DNA of 14,288 nucleotides from JAWLCG01 sp041687295 (GCA_041687295.1 JAWLCG010000091.1:1-14288); one strand, 5' to 3'; counted from the stretch's first letter, positions 1-6,827 are shown. Program-made: numbers and translations. Notes: generated from the letters alone by a model not told the origin.

Positions 1-237
1 CTTCCAGAAGGAGAGCCTATCGCGCCACGCCGCACGAAGGAACGCTCCGAAGCTCTATGGGTCTCACCGCCAGAGGCGGTGGATTAAGCAACTAATTTAT
101 CGCATGGCCCCCCGGCAACACATAACAGGCGACTCGGCCAGGAGGAGCCGCCCGTGCCGTAAGGGCACCTTGGCGGCGCTCGGGTCGCTTTTCAGCGCCA
201 GCGTTGCCCTGTCCTGGGCCAAGGTCTCTGGAGTGTA

Positions 238-294
238 CCATCCCTGCCGGGGGGCCTAAAGCGATAAATCCCGGGGGTTTGGGGGCTGGCCCCC
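238..294 (+). repeat. Dispersed intergenic repeat, GCGATAAATCCCGGGG family, copy 1
   Basis: The stretch CCATCCCTGCCGG followed by GCGATAAATCCCGGGGG and a GGGGGCTGGCCCCC-type palindrome recurs inverted at 10532-10592. A shorter copy lies in direct orientation at 10659-10690. The copies are imperfect and all lie between genes, so this looks like a small dispersed repeat and not coding sequence. Confidence 0.6.
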
Positions 295-386
295 ATTCCT
301 TTTCCTCAACTTCTTTGGATGGGATCCGCAAATGGTTTCGTCCGGTGTGAGCGTGGACGCTTTCTCTCTGAACCTCAAGACACCTC

Positions 387-501
387 TGTGAGTCTTCTCT
401 CTGTGTCCTCTGTGCCTCAGTGGCCCACCTACGCTGTTTTTTCTTCGCGAGGGCCCGGGCGCCTTCGCTGCCGGGCCTCGCTCCGCTCGACCCGGCCTAC
501 G
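387..501 (+). repeat. Composite intergenic repeat: CTCTGTGCC-type block plus CCGGGCCTCGC palindrome
   Basis: Two modules lie side by side. At 387-447 is a pyrimidine-rich block with CTCTGTGCCTCAGTGGCCCA. At 471-501 is an imperfect palindrome beginning CCGGGCCTCGCTCC and ending ACCCGGCCTACG. The same two modules appear in the same order, inverted, at 10386-10464, and the first module appears alone at 7202-7262. Conserved module order across copies argues for a composite element copied as a unit. Confidence 0.65.
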
Positions 502-530
502 ATTCGACCCGGCTTACGGATAGACCCGCC

Positions 531-836
531 CTACTCGCCGAGGCTGCGGATGGTCTCGCGGATGTCGCACATGCTGGTGATGCGCAGGCCGAACTTCTCG
601 CCGACCTTGACGGCCTTGCCGAAGCCGATGGTCTTGTTGCGGATCATCAGCTCGAGCTCGTCGTCGAAGACCTTGTCGAACTGGATCATGGTGCCGGGGC
701 GCATGTCCGTGACGCCGCGGACGTTCATCCGTTTGCCGGCGAGCTTGACGACGACCGGCACGGAGAGGCGCAGCAGCCGATGGACGTCCTTGAGGGACGG
801 GCGACGGGTCTCGTGCTGCGTAGTGGCCGGGGCCAT
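531..836 (-). CDS. fliN: FliN-type flagellar motor switch protein (SpoA domain)
   Basis: The protein has 101 residues, and almost all of it from about residue 20 to 90 is one SpoA (FliN/YscQ C-terminal) domain. Recognisable parts are the LLRLSVPVVVKLAGKRM strand, the RPGTMIQFDK turn and the GEKFGLRITSM end. FliN forms the lower C-ring of the flagellar switch with FliM and FliG on the cytoplasmic side of the motor. It binds CheY or export components in some species. The usual N-terminal extension is missing, since Escherichia coli FliN is about 137 residues. The ATG at 836 begins just before the conserved region. No Shine-Dalgarno sequence precedes it and no better in-frame start is seen. A frame open further upstream runs through the fabF terminator and is rejected. 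It follows fabF by 116 bp but is separated from it by a terminator. A type III secretion SpoA protein is a less likely alternative. Confidence 0.82.
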   Translation of the reverse strand: MAPATTQHETRRPSLKDVHRLLRLSVPVVVKLAGKRMNVRGVTDMRPGTMIQFDKVFDDELELMIRNKTIGFGKAVKVGEKFGLRITSMCDIRETIRSLGE

Positions 837-886
837 AGGAGAGGTTATCGGACAGAGGGGGCCTGGCCCTTCAGTCGGGCCGGCGC

Positions 887-929
887 AAAAAGCGACGCGG
901 CGGCCGCCGGATGAAGGGCGACCGCCGCG
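887..929 (-). terminator. Intrinsic terminator after fabF
   Basis: On the minus strand a 13-bp stem (917-929 with 896-908, one G-U pair) closes an 8-base loop. Five Ts (887-891) follow four bases after the stem. It lies 24 bp beyond the fabF stop codon and before fliN, so it probably ends the fatty acid operon. The short gap between stem and T tract makes it slightly non-ideal. Confidence 0.7.
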
Positions 930-952
930 GGTTTCTGCGTACTGTCGGCCCG

Positions 953-2206
953 TCAGCCGGTATACCGGCCGATCAGCAGCGACACGTTGTGTCCGCCGAA
1001 GCCGAAGCTGTTGCTCATGGCCACCTGGATCGCGTGCTCGCGGGGGGTGTGCGGCACGTAGTCCAGGTCGCACTCGGGGTCGGGATCATCGAGATTGATC
1101 GTCGCGTGGACGACGTTCTCGATGATGCACTTGGCGACGGCGACGGCCTCGATGCCGCCGCTGGCGCCCAGCGTATGGCCGATGAAGCTCTTGGTCGAAC
1201 TGACCATCAGGCCACTCTTGGCGTGGTCGCCGAAGACGGCCTTGATGGCGCGGGTCTCGGCCAGGTCGCCCAGCTCGGTGCTGGTGCCATGGGCGTTGAT
1301 GTAGTCGACCTGCTCGGGGGCCACGCCAGCGTTGCGCAGGGCCTGCCGCATGGCCATGGCCGCGCCCTTGCCCTCAGGCTGAGGCGCGGTGATGTGCGAA
1401 CCGTCGCCGCTGACGCCGTAGCCCAGCAGCTCGGCGTAGATCTTCGCCCCGCGGGCCTTGGCATGTTCGAGCTCTTCCAGCACGATCACGCCGGCGCCCT
1501 CGGCCAGGACGAAGCCATCGCGTCCCTTGTCCCAGGGCCGGCTGGCGTGGACGGGGTCGTCGTTGCGGGTCGAAAGCCCCCGCAGGGCACAGAAGCTGCT
1601 CAGACCCAGGCGGGTCAGGGCGGCCTCGCTGCCACCGGTGATGATCACCTCGGCCTCGTCGGCCCGGATGAACCGGAAGGCGTCGGCGATGGCATGGCCC
1701 GCGCTGGCGCAGGCCGTGGCCGTGGCGCTGTTGGGCCCCTGCAGGCCCCACAGGATCGAGACGTTGCCGCTGGCCGCATTGACCATCAGCTTGGGCACCG
1801 TGAAGGCGGAGACCTTCGACGGGCCCTTCTCGATCAGCCGCAGGTGCTGGCTCTCCAGCTCGCCCAGGCCGCCGATGCCGCTGCCGATGACCACGCCGGA
1901 GCGGAACGGGTCCTCCTGGTCGAACTGCAGCCCGCTGTCGGCGACCGCCTCGACGGCGGCGGAGACGGCGAACTGGGCGAACATGTCCAGCCGCTTGACC
2001 TCGCGCCGTTCGACGTGCGACTCGGGCGGGCCGGGGAAGTCCTTGACCTCCCCGCCGATCCGCGAGTCGTACGCGCTGGCGTCGAAATGGGTGATGGGCC
2101 CGACGCCGCTGCGTCCGTGCATCAGCCCGTCCCAGAAGCCGGCGACGTCCTGGGCCAACGGATTGACCGTGCCCAGACCGGTAATGACCACCCGACGCTT
2201 GGTCAT
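953..2206 (-). CDS. fabF: 3-oxoacyl-[acyl-carrier-protein] synthase II (KAS II)
   Basis: FabF condenses malonyl-ACP with acyl-ACP to extend the chain by two carbons in the cytosolic type II fatty acid cycle. The 417 residues match the normal family length. The KAS catalytic triad is visible: Cys166 in TATACASAG, His306 in INAHGTST and His344 in FIGHTLGASGG, with the conserved Lys339 in STKS. The C-terminal NSFGFGGHN motif (399-407) is intact. The start ATG directly begins the MTKRRVVITGLGTVNPL fold, and an AAGGAG lies 11 bases upstream (2218-2223). It is the last gene of the operon, separated from acpP by a 176-bp repeat element. FabB is the main alternative, but the length and the acpP neighbour favour FabF. 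Confidence 0.97.
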   Translation of the reverse strand: MTKRRVVITGLGTVNPLAQDVAGFWDGLMHGRSGVGPITHFDASAYDSRIGGEVKDFPGPPESHVERREVKRLDMFAQFAVSAAVEAVADSGLQFDQEDPFRSGVVIGSGIGGLGELESQHLRLIEKGPSKVSAFTVPKLMVNAASGNVSILWGLQGPNSATATACASAGHAIADAFRFIRADEAEVIITGGSEAALTRLGLSSFCALRGLSTRNDDPVHASRPWDKGRDGFVLAEGAGVIVLEELEHAKARGAKIYAELLGYGVSGDGSHITAPQPEGKGAAMAMRQALRNAGVAPEQVDYINAHGTSTELGDLAETRAIKAVFGDHAKSGLMVSSTKSFIGHTLGASGGIEAVAVAKCIIENVVHATINLDDPDPECDLDYVPHTPREHAIQVAMSNSFGFGGHNVSLLIGRYTG

Positions 2207-2223
2207 GAGGTACGACGCTCCTT

Positions 2224-2399
2224 AGCAGCCCGTTGAAAAAGGCCAGCTGGCCTCGACGTTGGAGCAGTAGAGCAGCAGATCAGGAGACCGCAGGTGAGTG
2301 GGGCCCCGATCCAAGGGCGTTGTGCCACTTTCCAGGCTTCGCCTGTTCTCCTGTTCCACTGCTCACCCGCTCTAGCAGCCCGTTTCTCACCGGGCTGCT
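2224..2399 (-). mobile_element. MITE-like repeat between acpP and fabF, copy 1
   Basis: A 176-bp element is bounded by AGCAGCCCG-type terminal inverted sequences. Its acpP-side end is itself a hairpin (AGCAGCCCG, 8-base loop, CGGGCTGCT; 2374-2399). A second copy in the opposite orientation lies at 10182-10365. The two share the ends, the block GTGGCACAACGCC, GGTCTCCTGATC and the AGGCC-4 bases-GGCCTTTTT motif. No open frame inside it is shared between the copies in a way that suggests a protein. The element abuts the acpP stop codon on one side and the fabF Shine-Dalgarno sequence on the other. It resembles a non-autonomous palindromic element; no transposase is present in the window. Confidence 0.75.
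2236..2253 (-). terminator. Small terminator-like hairpin just before the fabF RBS
   Basis: On the minus strand a 5-bp stem AGGCC/GGCCT with loop AGCT (2240-2253) runs into five Ts (2236-2240). It lies 12 bases upstream of the fabF AAGGAG. The same stem with a different loop (CGAT) and the same T run occurs in the second copy of the element near 10336-10353. The stem is short, so partial attenuation is more plausible than full termination. Confidence 0.4.
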
Positions 2400-2643
2400 A
2401 GCCCTTGCTGCTATGCTCGCTGATGTAGTCGATCGCCTGCCCGACGGTCTGGATTTTCTCCGCCTCTTCGTCGGGAATGCTCAGCTCGAACTGATCCTCG
2501 AACTCCATCACCAGCTCGACGGTGTCCAGCGAGTCCGCGTTGAGGTCGTTGACGAACGACGTCTCACGGGTGATCTCGCTCTTGTCCACGCCCATCTGCT
2601 CGCTGACGATCTCGATAACCTTCTCTTCAATCGAGTCGGCCAT
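2398..2643 (-). CDS. acpP: Acyl carrier protein
   Basis: AcpP carries growing acyl chains on a phosphopantetheine arm through the fatty acid cycle. The 81-residue acidic protein has the attachment motif LNADSLD with Ser38, followed by the helix TVELVMEFEDQF and the usual IPDEEAEKIQTVGQAIDYI ending. Of two close ATG codons (2649 and 2643), the second is chosen. The GGGAGG at 2652-2657 is only two bases from the first but about eight from the second, and the second begins the conserved MADSIEEKV sequence. It has its own candidate promoter in the 125-bp gap after fabG. Its TAG stop codon touches the boundary of the repeat element that separates it from fabF. Confidence 0.98.
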   Translation of the reverse strand: MADSIEEKVIEIVSEQMGVDKSEITRETSFVNDLNADSLDTVELVMEFEDQFELSIPDEEAEKIQTVGQAIDYISEHSSKG

Positions 2644-2651
2644 GATCATGA

Positions 2652-2657
2652 CCTCCC
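2652..2657 (-). promoter_or_regulatory. Shine-Dalgarno of acpP (decides the start)
   Basis: GGGAGG on the minus strand is correctly spaced for the ATG at 2643 and too close to the in-frame ATG at 2649. This supports the shorter protein. Confidence 0.75.
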
Positions 2658-2723
2658 AAAGGAGCCTGAAACTCTCGGTTACTCTTCCAGTCACAACACG
2701 CCCGTCCCCCGGGCCGGGGCGGT

Positions 2724-2752
2724 ACTATAGCCGCCACCCCGGGGGCACGCAA
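2724..2752 (-). promoter_or_regulatory. Candidate promoter of acpP-fabF
   Basis: On the minus strand TTGCGT (2747-2752) and TATAGT (2724-2729) are separated by exactly 17 bases. The -10 box matches the housekeeping consensus at five of six positions, the -35 box at three. Start of transcription would be near 2717, giving a leader of about 74 bases before acpP. An extra promoter for the abundant carrier protein inside the operon is reasonable. Confidence 0.55.
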
Positions 2753-2768
2753 GGGGTGTATCCCAATA

Positions 2769-3509
2769 TTACATGTGCATTCCGCCGTCGACGCTGAGAA
2801 CCTGGCCGGTAATGTACCGGCTGTCGTCGCTGGCGAGGAAGCGGACGGCCTTGGCGATGTCGCTGGCCTCGCCCATCTTCTTCATGGGGATCAGGGCCAG
2901 GGCGGCGTCTTTGGCCTGCTGGGGCAGCACGGCCGTCATTTCGGTGTTGATGAAGCCGGGGGCGACCGCATTGGCGCGGACGCTCTTGCCGGCGAGCTCT
3001 TTGGCGGTGGTCTTGGTCAGGCCGATCATGCCGGCCTTGCTGGCGGCGTAGTTGGCCTGGCCGCGGTTGCCCTCCACGCCGGAGTAGCTGGCCATGTTGA
3101 TGATGCTGCCGCCCTTCTGGCGGACCATGTGGCGGCAGGCGGCCCGGGTGCCGTAGAAGGCGCTGGTGAGGTTCACCTTCAGCACCAGGTCCCAGTCCTT
3201 GTCCTCCATCCGCATCAGCAGGCCGTCGCGGGTGATGCCCGCGTTGTTGACCAGCACGTCGACGCGCCCGTACTGCTCGGCGACGCCGTCGACCAGGGCC
3301 GTGAAGGCCTCGCTGTCGGTCACGTCGAGCGTACGGCAGTCCAGCCGCTCGCCCGGATCGCCGAGGCCCTGGCGGCACTCGTCGAAGAGCTTCTCCTGGA
3401 TGTCGGCGACCACCACGGTCATGCCGGCGTCCAGCAGCTCGCGGGCGATCTCGCGCCCGATCCCTCGGGCACCACCGGTGATGATCGCCACCTTCCCTTG
3501 ATCTGCCAT
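2769..3509 (-). CDS. fabG: 3-oxoacyl-[acyl-carrier-protein] reductase
   Basis: FabG uses NADPH to reduce 3-oxoacyl-ACP to 3-hydroxyacyl-ACP after each condensation. The 246 residues fit the short-chain dehydrogenase family. The cofactor glycine motif TGGARGIG is at 11-18 and NNAG at 88-91. The catalytic residues Asn113, Ser141, Tyr154 and Lys158 (YAASK) are all present, followed by the APGFINTEM segment and the C-terminal ITGQVLSVDGG. The ATG at 3509 has an excellent AAAAGGAG eight bases upstream. The frame stays open far upstream, but that part runs out of frame through fabD and is not coding. It lies 44 bp after fabD and 125 bp before acpP. Confidence 0.97.
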   Translation of the reverse strand: MADQGKVAIITGGARGIGREIARELLDAGMTVVVADIQEKLFDECRQGLGDPGERLDCRTLDVTDSEAFTALVDGVAEQYGRVDVLVNNAGITRDGLLMRMEDKDWDLVLKVNLTSAFYGTRAACRHMVRQKGGSIINMASYSGVEGNRGQANYAASKAGMIGLTKTTAKELAGKSVRANAVAPGFINTEMTAVLPQQAKDAALALIPMKKMGEASDIAKAVRFLASDDSRYITGQVLSVDGGMHM

Positions 3510-3553
3510 TGCGGTCACTCCTTTTGAACACTCTGCAGGCCCGGCCTGTGTCC

Positions 3554-4513
3554 CTATTGCGGGCGGGACACGCCGGTGAACTTCTCGACGGCGTCGAGGC
3601 TGTTGAGGCTGACGACCCTGGCCTTGCGGTCGATGCGGCGCATCAGGCCGGCCAGCACGCGCCCCGGACCGATCTCGACGAACTCCTCGACGCCCTCGCC
3701 GAGCATCCACTCGCAGCCCTGCTGCCAGCGGACGCCGCAGGTGAGCTGCTCGAGCAGGCGGCGGCGGATGCTCTCGGGGTCGCTGTCGTGGGGCTTGCCG
3801 GTGACGTTGGACAGCACGGGCAGCCTCGGCGGGCGAATCTCGGCCGCGGCCAGGGCGTCGGCGAGCTTCTCGGCGGCCGGCGCCATCAGCGGCGAGTGGA
3901 ACGCGCCGGCGACTTTCAGTTCGGTGGCGCCGCTGGCGCCGCACTCGGCCGCCAGGGCCAGGGCGCGGTGGCAGGCGTCGGTCGAGCCGCTGACGACGAT
4001 CTGGCCAGGGGCGTTGAAGTTGGCCGGCACCAGCACGCCGTCGCCGGCGGCGGCGTCGCAGAGCTTCTCGGCGATGGCCTCGTCGGCGCCCAGCAGGACG
4101 ACCATGGAGCTGGGCTGGGCGGTGGCGGCGGCCTGCATGGCCTGGCCCCGCAGCGTCAGCAGCTTCACCGTCGTCTCCAGGTCCATCGCGCCGGCGGCCC
4201 ACAGGGCGGTGTACTCGCCGAGGCTCAGGCCCGCCAGGCAGCAGGGCTCGATGCCCGCCAGCTGCTCGGGGTTCAGCAGGTCCCGCACCGCCTCCAGGGC
4301 GGCCGCCGAAACCGTGAAGATCGCCGGCTGGCAGATGTCCGTCCGGGCCAGCTCGTCCTCGGGGCCCTCGAAGCTCAGGCGCTTGAGCGGCAGGCCCGAG
4401 GCGGCCTCGGCGGCGTCGAACACCCGCCGACCCGCCGCCAGGGCCTGGTAGAGGTCCTGGCCCATGCCGATCTGCTGGGCGCCCTGCCCGGGAAAGATGA
4501 ATGCTCGCTTCAT
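3554..4513 (-). CDS. fabD: Malonyl-CoA:ACP transacylase
   Basis: FabD moves malonyl groups from coenzyme A to AcpP, supplying the extender unit for FabH and FabF. The 319-residue protein has the FPGQGAQ motif (7-13), the nucleophile Ser97 in GLSLGEY, the malonyl-binding Arg122 in LRGQAMQ and the catalytic His206 in AFHSPLM. The central NAPGQIVVSG segment (167-176) is typical of the family. Start is the ATG at 4513, directly at MKRAFIFPGQG, with a purine-rich AGGGGA upstream. Only 10 bp separate it from the fabH stop codon, so the two are surely co-transcribed. Confidence 0.97.
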   Translation of the reverse strand: MKRAFIFPGQGAQQIGMGQDLYQALAAGRRVFDAAEAASGLPLKRLSFEGPEDELARTDICQPAIFTVSAAALEAVRDLLNPEQLAGIEPCCLAGLSLGEYTALWAAGAMDLETTVKLLTLRGQAMQAAATAQPSSMVVLLGADEAIAEKLCDAAAGDGVLVPANFNAPGQIVVSGSTDACHRALALAAECGASGATELKVAGAFHSPLMAPAAEKLADALAAAEIRPPRLPVLSNVTGKPHDSDPESIRRRLLEQLTCGVRWQQGCEWMLGEGVEEFVEIGPGRVLAGLMRRIDRKARVVSLNSLDAVEKFTGVSRPQ

Positions 4514-4523
4514 GCCGGGTCCC

Positions 4524-5516
4524 CTACCACGTCATTACGGTGCTGGCGTAGGTCAGGCCCGCGCCGAAGGCGACCATCAGCAGCGTCGAGCCCGGCTGGA
4601 TCCGCCCGTTGGCCTTGGCCTCGGTCAGGGCGATCGGAATCGAGGCCGCCGACGTGTTGCCGTAGCGGTCGATGTTCACGTAGACCTTGTCCATCGGGAA
4701 GTTGACCTTCTCGGCCGCCGACTCGATGATCCGCAGGTTCACCTGGTGCGGCACGACCAGGTCGACATCCTCGGGCCGCAGGTTGCACTTGTCCATCGCG
4801 TCGGTCATCAGCGTGTGCATGGTCGTGACGGCGAACTTGTAGACGTCCCGCCCCCGCAGGTGGATGTAGTGCAGCCGCTGGTCGACGGTCTCGTGGCTGG
4901 CGGGCGTGCGGGCGCCGCCGCCGGGCACGTGGATGTAGTCCCAGCCCTCGCCGTCGGCGCCGAGCTTGAAGTAGCGGATGCCCCGGCCGGGCTGCTCGGT
5001 GGCCTCGACCACGGCCGCCCCGGCGCCGTCGCCGAACAGGATGCAGCTGCCGCGGTCGGTGTAGTCGGTGAAGCGGCTCAGGGCCTCGGCCCCGATGACC
5101 AGGATGCGCCGGTAGGCGCCCGAGCGGATGAACCCGTCGGCGATGCTCAGGCCGTAGAGGAACCCGCTGCAGGCGGCCGAGATGTCAAAGGCCGGCACGT
5201 TCGTCGCGCCCAGGTCGCGCTGGATGAAGCAGGCGGTGGCCGGGAAGATCATCTCCGGCGAGATCGTCGCGCAGAGGATCAGGTCGAGGTCCTTGGCCTC
5301 GACGCCGGCATCGGCCAGGGCCCGCCGGCCGGCCAGGGCGCCCAGGCTGGCCGTCGATTCGCCCTCGCCGGCGATGCGGCGCTGGCGGATGCCCGTCCGC
5401 TGGGTGATCCACTCGTCGGAGGTTTCCAGGAACTTCTCGAAATCCTCGTTCGACAGTGCCTTCTCCGGCACGGCCGAGCCGAGGCCCGTGATCGCCGATC
5501 GCAGCGCGTTAGCCAT
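4524..5516 (-). CDS. fabH: 3-oxoacyl-[acyl-carrier-protein] synthase III (KAS III)
   Basis: FabH starts fatty acid synthesis by condensing an acyl-CoA primer with malonyl-ACP. The 330 residues have the KAS III triad: Cys116 in DISAACSGF, His257 in VPHQVNLRI and Asn287 in YGNTSAASIP. The N-terminal SDEWITQRTGIRQRRI segment (33-48) and the C-terminal LLMVAFGAGLTYAS segment are characteristic. The ATG at 5516 overlaps the plsX stop codon by 8 bp, implying translational coupling. Primer preference (acetyl-CoA or branched acyl-CoA) cannot be read from the sequence alone. Confidence 0.97.
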   Translation of the reverse strand: MANALRSAITGLGSAVPEKALSNEDFEKFLETSDEWITQRTGIRQRRIAGEGESTASLGALAGRRALADAGVEAKDLDLILCATISPEMIFPATACFIQRDLGATNVPAFDISAACSGFLYGLSIADGFIRSGAYRRILVIGAEALSRFTDYTDRGSCILFGDGAGAAVVEATEQPGRGIRYFKLGADGEGWDYIHVPGGGARTPASHETVDQRLHYIHLRGRDVYKFAVTTMHTLMTDAMDKCNLRPEDVDLVVPHQVNLRIIESAAEKVNFPMDKVYVNIDRYGNTSAASIPIALTEAKANGRIQPGSTLLMVAFGAGLTYASTVMTW

Positions 5517-6519
5517 TCGTCATCCCTGCGCAGGGGGCCAGTTCTCGGGTGATCATTTCGTTAATCCCCTGGGCGGCGAATTCCCTGGACACGCGGATGG
5601 CGTTGTAGATGGCCCGGGCATCGCTGGCGCCATGGCAGATGATGCAGATGCCGTTGACGCCCAGCAGCGGGGCCCCGCCGTACTCGTGGTAGTCATACCG
5701 CGAACGGATGTCCTTGAGCACGCCGACGGCCCGGCCCGCCATGGCGGGGTCCGCCTTGGCCATCTCGTGGCCCAGCGCGCGAAACAGGCCTTCAGCCAGC
5801 CCTTCCATGAGCTTCAGGCAGACGTTGCCGACGAAACCTTCGCTGACGACGACGTCGCAGACGCCGCGGAAGATGTCCCGCCCCTCGACGTTGCCGATGA
5901 AGTCCAGCCCCTGGTGCGCCCGCATGAGCCGGCGGGTGTCCTTGACCAGATCGGTGCCCTTGGCGTCCTCCTCGCCGATGCTCAGCAGGCCCACGCGGGG
6001 CTTGGCCACACCGGCGACGTGGCGGGCGTAGAGGCTGGCCATGATGCCGTACTGCATCAGGTGCGGGGGCCGGCAGTTGACGTTGGCGCCCACGTCGCAG
6101 AGGGTGACCGGCCCGTGGAAGGTCGGCATGACCACCGCGATGCCCGGCCGATGGACGCCCGGCAGCCGACGCAGGTACATCTGGGCGGCCGCCACGAAGG
6201 CCCCGGTGTTGCCGGCCGAGATGATCGCGTCGACCTGCCCGTCCTTGTGGGCGCGGGCGGCGACGGACATCGAGTTGCGCGGCTTGGTCCGCAGGGCCTG
6301 CACCGGCGTCTCGTCCATGCCGACCACGTCGGGGCAGTCCACGACGTCGACGAAGCTCGCCTCATCGGCCTGCGCAGCCAGCAGCGGCTCGATGGCCGAC
6401 GCCTGCCCGAACAGGACGACCCGGTCGGACGGCCCCAGCAGCGAGCGAGAGGCGAGCGCCCCCTTCACCACCTCGGCCGGCGCATGGTCGCCCCCCATCG
6501 CATCGACGCCGATCCGCAT
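5509..6519 (-). CDS. plsX: Phosphate acyltransferase PlsX
   Basis: PlsX converts acyl-ACP to acyl-phosphate, the substrate of the glycerol-phosphate acyltransferase PlsY, and so connects fatty acid synthesis with membrane lipid synthesis. The 336 residues begin with the hallmark DAMGGDHAP (6-14). They contain ISAGNTGAFVAA, LLSIGEEDAKG, FIGNVEGRDI, SEGFVGNVCLKLMEG and YGGAPLLGVNG, all typical of the family. The family often has Asp where SEGFVGN has Glu; this is a mild substitution. Its ATG lies 3 bp after the rpmF stop codon and its end overlaps fabH, which is the widespread rpmF-plsX-fabH arrangement. plsY is not in the window. Confidence 0.96.
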   Translation of the reverse strand: MRIGVDAMGGDHAPAEVVKGALASRSLLGPSDRVVLFGQASAIEPLLAAQADEASFVDVVDCPDVVGMDETPVQALRTKPRNSMSVAARAHKDGQVDAIISAGNTGAFVAAAQMYLRRLPGVHRPGIAVVMPTFHGPVTLCDVGANVNCRPPHLMQYGIMASLYARHVAGVAKPRVGLLSIGEEDAKGTDLVKDTRRLMRAHQGLDFIGNVEGRDIFRGVCDVVVSEGFVGNVCLKLMEGLAEGLFRALGHEMAKADPAMAGRAVGVLKDIRSRYDYHEYGGAPLLGVNGICIICHGASDARAIYNAIRVSREFAAQGINEMITRELAPCAGMTNG

Positions 6520-6522
6520 GGA

Positions 6523-6705
6523 CTAATCCTCTTTCTTGACGTTGAGGCTCAGGCCGGGCCGAACGTAGCCGCAGTTGTCACAGGCGGCGTGCGGCAGCTT
6601 GGAGTGGTTGCACTCGGGGCAATCGACCACCTGCACCGGATTCTTCGCGTGGTGCGAGCGGCGGGTGCGGGTACGGCTCTTGGACTTTTTCTGTGTCGGA
6701 AGCAT
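6523..6705 (-). CDS. rpmF: 50S ribosomal protein L32
   Basis: This is a 60-residue zinc-ribbon form of L32, a protein of the large ribosomal subunit near the exit side. It starts MLPTQKKSKSRTRTRRSHHA, the basic rRNA-binding part. The four cysteines follow as CPEC (29-32) and CDNC (42-45), ending in a short lysine-rich tail. The ATG at 6705 is chosen because the family begins exactly there and AAGGGA (6712-6717) lies six bases upstream. The frame is open upstream only through the leader. It is the first gene of the fatty acid operon. The DUF177/YceD gene that often precedes rpmF is absent here; the upstream sequence is a promoter and leader. Confidence 0.96.
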   Translation of the reverse strand: MLPTQKKSKSRTRTRRSHHAKNPVQVVDCPECNHSKLPHAACDNCGYVRPGLSLNVKKED

Positions 6706-6721
6706 GTTCGTTCCCTTAAGC

Positions 6722-6785
6722 AAAAAGGCTTGCCACGATTCCAGCGCCCCGGCCCGGAGGACCAGGTCACCCCATCGGCAAGCCT
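6722..6785 (-). promoter_or_regulatory. Attenuator-like hairpin in the rpmF leader
   Basis: In the transcript a perfect 9-bp stem AGGCTTGCC/GGCAAGCCT (6777-6785 with 6726-6734) encloses 42 GC-rich bases that can fold further. It runs directly into a T run (6722-6726). The T run is only four bases before the Shine-Dalgarno. The shape fits an intrinsic attenuator or a ribosomal-protein leader, but no known leader family was recognised. Confidence 0.4.
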
Positions 6786-6798
6786 GCGAGACCGACAG

Positions 6799-6827
6799 AG
6801 GGTATTGATCCGGGGCCAGGTTGTCAA
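6799..6827 (-). promoter_or_regulatory. Promoter of the rpmF-plsX-fab operon
   Basis: On the minus strand a perfect TTGACA (6822-6827) is followed after 17 bases by TACCCT (6799-6804). The -10 box matches consensus at only three positions. Transcription would start near 6792, giving a leader of about 87 bases. A copy of AAGCAAAAAG (6826-6835) overlaps the upstream edge of the -35 box. Confidence 0.6.

Larger units (their letters stand above)
1..530. other. Gene-free left edge, 530 bp, with intergenic repeats
   Basis: I see no convincing gene here. One plus-strand frame is open from base 1 to a TAA at 85-87 (29 codons). It could be the tail of a gene lying to the left, but I do not recognise it, and another frame is also open to about 259. 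A small hairpin (CACCGCC-AGA-GGCGGTG, 66-82) lies within this stretch. From about 232 onward the sequence is built from repeat families that also occur near 7200 and 10380-10800. No promoter or terminator for fliN could be assigned in this stretch. Confidence 0.5.

Noticed and set aside
911..2236. A 441-codon plus-strand open frame opposite fabF
   Set aside because: It is the shadow of fabF; composition is the only reason it stays open.
3510..4202. Upstream extension of the fabG frame through fabD
   Set aside because: The extra part is Arg/Gly/Ala-rich and lies out of frame over fabD, which has all its catalytic motifs. An excellent Shine-Dalgarno marks the internal fabG ATG at 3509.
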